In this document: piece by piece, positions 61,340-64,000 of the stretch | Position numbering within the stretch: position 1 is the first letter of the stretch | How the letters are laid out: every line of letters begins with the position of its first letter | NCBI GenBank assembly: GCA_040002995.1 | Contig: JBDUDK010000091.1 | Coordinates: 1 to 64,000, forward strand | From: JBDUDK01 sp040002995 | Lineage (GTDB): Bacteria > Actinomycetota > Acidimicrobiia > Acidimicrobiales > Ilumatobacteraceae | Length of the DNA: 64,000 bases | Direction of reading: 5' to 3' | Notes under the pieces: generated by a model | Told to the model about the DNA's origin: nothing | Database searches by the model: none | What the model saw: the letters and a program-made list of their open reading frames with translations, nothing else | Program-made: the position numbers and the translations under genes

Positions 61340-62550
61340 GAGAGCGCCGCGGCGAGCGCGTCGACGCACTGGTCGACCTGTGCGTCGGTGATCACGAGCG
61401 GAGGGCAGAACGCCATCGTGTTGCCGGGCAGCGGGCGTGAGATCACTCCGTTGGCGATCATGCGATCACGGACCTTGTTGTTGTCGTCACGCTCGTGGAG
61501 CACCGCGGCCCACACTGCGCCCTCTCCGCGAACGTCAGCGAGGACGCCGTCGGAAGCGAGACTCCGCAGCCCAGTCGAGAGGCGCTCCCCGACGTGCAAC
61601 GCGCGAGTGAGCAGGCCGTCGTGCTCGAGGATGTCGAGATTCGCAAGGGCAGCCGCGCACGCGCTCGGATGACCCGAATACGTATGGCCGTGGCGGAGGA
61701 AGAACGACGGGTCAGCTTCGAGGCCCGCTCGCACCGCCGCGCCGACGACGATGCCGCCCAGCGGGATATAGCCAGACGTCACGCCTTTGGCGAACGTGAT
61801 CATGTCGGGACGAACGCCGTAGTGCTCCGCGCCGAACCACCTACCGAGACGCCCGAAGCCGCAGATCACCTCGTCGAAGACGAGAAAGGCACCGTGGTCC
61901 TCGCAGAGCCGTCGCAGTCCGGCCAGGTAGCCGTCGACGGGAGGGCGCACGCCTCCCGCGCCCTGCACCGGTTCGGTGATCACGGCCGCGATCTCGTCGC
62001 CCCGCTCGGCAAACAGCGTCGCCACCGCCTCGAGATCGTGTGCCGCCAGATTGATGAAGCCGGGCGCCATCGGACCGAACCCCTGTTGGTTTAAGGGCAA
62101 ACCTTGCGCGGCCATCCCGCCGTAGGTGACGCCGTGGTAGGCGAACTCGCGCGTGATGATCAGGGATCGTTCGGGATGGCCCGCCTGCACCTGCGCGACG
62201 CGTGCCAGCTTTATGGCCGAGTCGACGGCCTCCGACCCCGACGAAACGAGAAACACCCGCGCGTCGTCAACGGGTGCCAACGCCGCTACGCGCTCCGCGA
62301 CCCGTTCGGCGGGTTCGTTCGTGAACGGATCGAAGATGTTGAAGGCCTCGAGCCGGAGCATCTGGTCGCTGACCGCGTCGACAATCTCGCGGCGCCCGTG
62401 GCCAACAGCCGAGTACCACAGGCTCGCCAGACCGTCGACATAAGCCTTGCCCTGGTCGTCGAAGACGAGGGCGCCCTCGCCGCGCACGATCGTGATGAAG
62501 TCGGTTCGAGTCGGGCGGGCAAAGGCGTGCAGGAGCCGACTCAAGGTCAA
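61336..62550 (-). CDS. Class III aminotransferase
   Basis: A 404-residue PLP-dependent aminotransferase of the omega-amino-acid type. The active-site Lys is in MITFAKGVTSGYIPLGG, and the Asp-containing VFDEVICGFGRLG and GSEAVDSAIKLAR are conserved. It starts at TTG 62550, overlapping the LysM stop (TTGA), and its stop overlaps the Fur gene (GTGA). Beta-alanine, adenosyl-amino or polyamine substrates are possible. Confidence 0.92.
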   Translation of the reverse strand: MTLSRLLHAFARPTRTDFITIVRGEGALVFDDQGKAYVDGLASLWYSAVGHGRREIVDAVSDQMLRLEAFNIFDPFTNEPAERVAERVAALAPVDDARVFLVSSGSEAVDSAIKLARVAQVQAGHPERSLIITREFAYHGVTYGGMAAQGLPLNQQGFGPMAPGFINLAAHDLEAVATLFAERGDEIAAVITEPVQGAGGVRPPVDGYLAGLRRLCEDHGAFLVFDEVICGFGRLGRWFGAEHYGVRPDMITFAKGVTSGYIPLGGIVVGAAVRAGLEADPSFFLRHGHTYSGHPSACAAALANLDILEHDGLLTRALHVGERLSTGLRSLASDGVLADVRGEGAVWAAVLHERDDNNKVRDRMIANGVISRPLPGNTMAFCPPLVITDAQVDQCVDALAAALS

Positions 62551-62960
62551 CCGTTCGGGATCGTCGTGGCGGGCGGGGCCGTTGGCGGTGGCGGGGTGAT
62601 GGGGGGCAGCGTGGTCGTGGTCGCGAACTCCCCCTTCTTGGGGATGATCAGCTTTTGCCCGTAGTTGATCTTGTCGGGGTCGCTGATGCCGTTGGCCTGC
62701 GCGAGCTCCGCGACGGTGAGACCAAATTTCTTCGCGATATCGGAGAGCCGGTCGCCCTTTTGGATGATGTACTCAGACGGGATTGTGGTCGTGGTCGTCT
62801 CGGCGACGGTGCTCGTCGTCGAGGTCGGAGCGGTCGTGCTCGAACCCGATCCCACGGTGGTAGTGGTCGCCCCGACCGTGCTCGCGCAGTTGCACTTGCG
62901 CATGCACCCGCCCAGCGCCACAAGGGGGACGAAGAGGAAAATCGTGAGCCAACGGCGCAT
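62547..62960 (-). CDS. LysM-domain lipoprotein
   Basis: A 137-residue exported lipoprotein. The lipobox LGGC (about residue 19) follows an n-region MRRWLTIFLF. A Thr/Ser linker leads to a LysM domain (IIQKGDRLSDIAKKFGLTVAELAQANGI, ending GQKLIIPKK) that binds peptidoglycan glycans, and the tail is Pro/Thr-rich. A GGAGGAACG SD precedes ATG 62960. It is coupled to the aminotransferase. Confidence 0.88.
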   Translation of the reverse strand: MRRWLTIFLFVPLVALGGCMRKCNCASTVGATTTTVGSGSSTTAPTSTTSTVAETTTTTIPSEYIIQKGDRLSDIAKKFGLTVAELAQANGISDPDKINYGQKLIIPKKGEFATTTTLPPITPPPPTAPPATTIPNG

Positions 62961-63003
62961 GCGCGTTCCTCCTCGTAGCACCCGCCCGAGGCGATCGTAG
63001 TGA

Positions 63004-64000
63004 TCAGCCGCCTCCCGTGGGGTGCACACGGATCTCCTGATCAATCTCGACGTGCTCGAGCGTTCGCGTCCGACCACCAGGCCACCGGATGGTGACTCGA
63101 TCGACAGGGCCGACCTCGGGACCCAAGCCCACGTGGGCCACCGGCTCCATCTGACACAGATAGCCGCTCCCAGAGTCGATCAGCCGGCGCCAACGCCGCT
63201 CGCCTCGTTCGACCGTGACCACCGCGCCCCGCGCGGGTGCTCCGGCCGTCGTCACCGGACGCACGCGTAGCCAGTGATTGCCCCGTGCCGCGGGCGCCGA
63301 GTACAGCGTCAAGGGCGCCGCCGCACTCTCGCCGTGGGCGACGAGGAGCTCGAGGACGCCATCGCCGTCGATGTCGATGACCGCAGCTCCGGTGCCAAGA
63401 CCGTCGACCTCGGCTGCCGCGCCGATGTCGGTTTCGAGGACCTCATCGCCGTCGACGCGAAACAGCCGGTTGGCCTCCCCGATGTTGTTGAAGAAGATCT
63501 CCTCGCGACCGTCATTGTCGAAATCGGCGGCAATGACGGTGCGCACGGGCGAGGGCAGCGCGAAGGCCGCGGTCGCGTGATCGGTGAAGCCGCCCCCTTC
63601 GTCCGGCACCCAAAACCGGTGCGGTCCCTCCCAGTTCCCACACGCCAGGGCGAAGCGCCCATCAACGTCGACGACGGCGACGCCGCGTCCGTGCTCGAAC
63701 CGATCGGCCACTCCCCACCCCACCGCCACCTCCTCGAAGGTCGCGTCGACGTTGGCGAACAAAAAGTTGGCGTCGTTCTCGTTCGTGCAGAAAAGATCGA
63801 CGTCGTCGGTGACGATAGGGCCGGCCACCAGTCCGCGGCCTCCTGTGGTGAGCGCCATGCCCACGGCGGCGGCCACGTCGACGACATACAGGTCGTCGGC
63901 CACCTCGTAGAGGCGCAACGGACCGCCGTAGCTGGCGACCGCGATCGAGTAGCGGCCGAAGCCTTGGCGATCAAGAGCGCACACCGAGCGCCCGGCCATG
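63004..64000 (-). CDS. FG-GAP/VCBS repeat protein with ASPIC/UnbV C-terminus (cut by window edge)
   Basis: The last 332 residues of a secreted beta-propeller-type protein. FG-GAP-like repeats carry calcium-binding DxDxDG-type loops (ADFDNDGREEIFFN, IDIDGDGVLELLV) and the C-terminus is ASPIC/UnbV-like (NHWLRVRP, VTIRWPGG, EIRVHPTG). The homology continues to the window edge, so the start lies beyond it. Its role in adhesion or carbohydrate binding is inferred. Confidence 0.85.
   Translation of the reverse strand, partial: MAGRSVCALDRQGFGRYSIAVASYGGPLRLYEVADDLYVVDVAAAVGMALTTGGRGLVAGPIVTDDVDLFCTNENDANFLFANVDATFEEVAVGWGVADRFEHGRGVAVVDVDGRFALACGNWEGPHRFWVPDEGGGFTDHATAAFALPSPVRTVIAADFDNDGREEIFFNNIGEANRLFRVDGDEVLETDIGAAAEVDGLGTGAAVIDIDGDGVLELLVAHGESAAAPLTLYSAPAARGNHWLRVRPVTTAGAPARGAVVTVERGERRWRRLIDSGSGYLCQMEPVAHVGLGPEVGPVDRVTIRWPGGRTRTLEHVEIDQEIRVHPTGGG

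Overview
The window is GC-rich bacterial chromosome with dense, short-spaced genes, frequent GTG and TTG starts and many 4-base start/stop overlaps. F420-linked enzymes (DDN-like and PPOX-class), cytochrome P450s with a 3Fe-4S ferredoxin, an ethylmalonyl-CoA mutase, MprAB-like two-component genes, STAND-type cyclase proteins and Thr/Pro-rich cell-surface linkers point to Actinomycetota. The CHAP protein with GYW-DGG-F-FGDA repeats and the Thr-rich lipoproteins fit class Acidimicrobiia best, though this rests on gene content, not on a marker gene. I see no rRNA, tRNA, CRISPR array, insertion sequence or phage gene; this looks like ordinary chromosome.

Layout. 0-5.9 kb: a P450 cut by the left edge, an AhpD-like protein, OsmC, an FAD monooxygenase, then a strong palindrome-covered promoter, a 50-aa ORF, a LacI regulator, a macro-domain protein and a VOC protein. 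6-15 kb is a cyclic-nucleotide block: an M50 membrane protease fused to two cNMP-binding domains, two paralogous class III cyclase-STAND-TPR giants and a Crp-like regulator upstream of them. 15-20 kb: a PD-(D/E)XK protein, an ArsR-MFS operon with a leaderless promoter, small enzymes and an M14 peptidase lipoprotein. 19.7-20.4 kb holds the most notable gene, a CTP-synthase-like glutamine amidotransferase in which the nucleophile codon is an in-frame TGA followed by a SECIS-like hairpin, a candidate selenoprotein. 20.5-30 kb: a cupredoxin coupled to a diguanylate cyclase, an arginase-family gene, DinB, a P450/ferredoxin/F420 cluster, a SufR-like regulator, queA and an SDR.

30-36.6 kb: a coupled cassette (DUF4097 protein, minimal cyclase, YciI, MetE-like) and a catabolic run (LLM oxidoreductase, acetoacetate-decarboxylase-like, amidase, HSL hydrolase). 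36.6-46.5 kb: a CHAP secreted protein, a ferric-reductase-like membrane protein, an MprAB-like pair behind a repeat-rich operator, CHAD, GGDEF-EAL and CPBP proteins. 46.5-52.7 kb: asd and lysC, a membrane cyclophilin, a small operon (phosphatase, methyltransferase, S51-like) and aat. 52.7-64 kb: ethylmalonyl-CoA mutase, a degenerate GGDEF protein, a CopC-CopD copper operon facing an ECF sigma/anti-sigma pair, a PPOX protein, YceH, a Fur regulator, a class III aminotransferase, a LysM lipoprotein and an FG-GAP/ASPIC protein cut by the right edge.

Nucleotide signalling is unusually prominent: three class III cyclases, three proteins with cNMP-binding-type domains or Crp folds, and three GGDEF proteins (one degenerate) lie within 50 kb. 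All calls are by eye from translated sequence and motifs; no database search was run.
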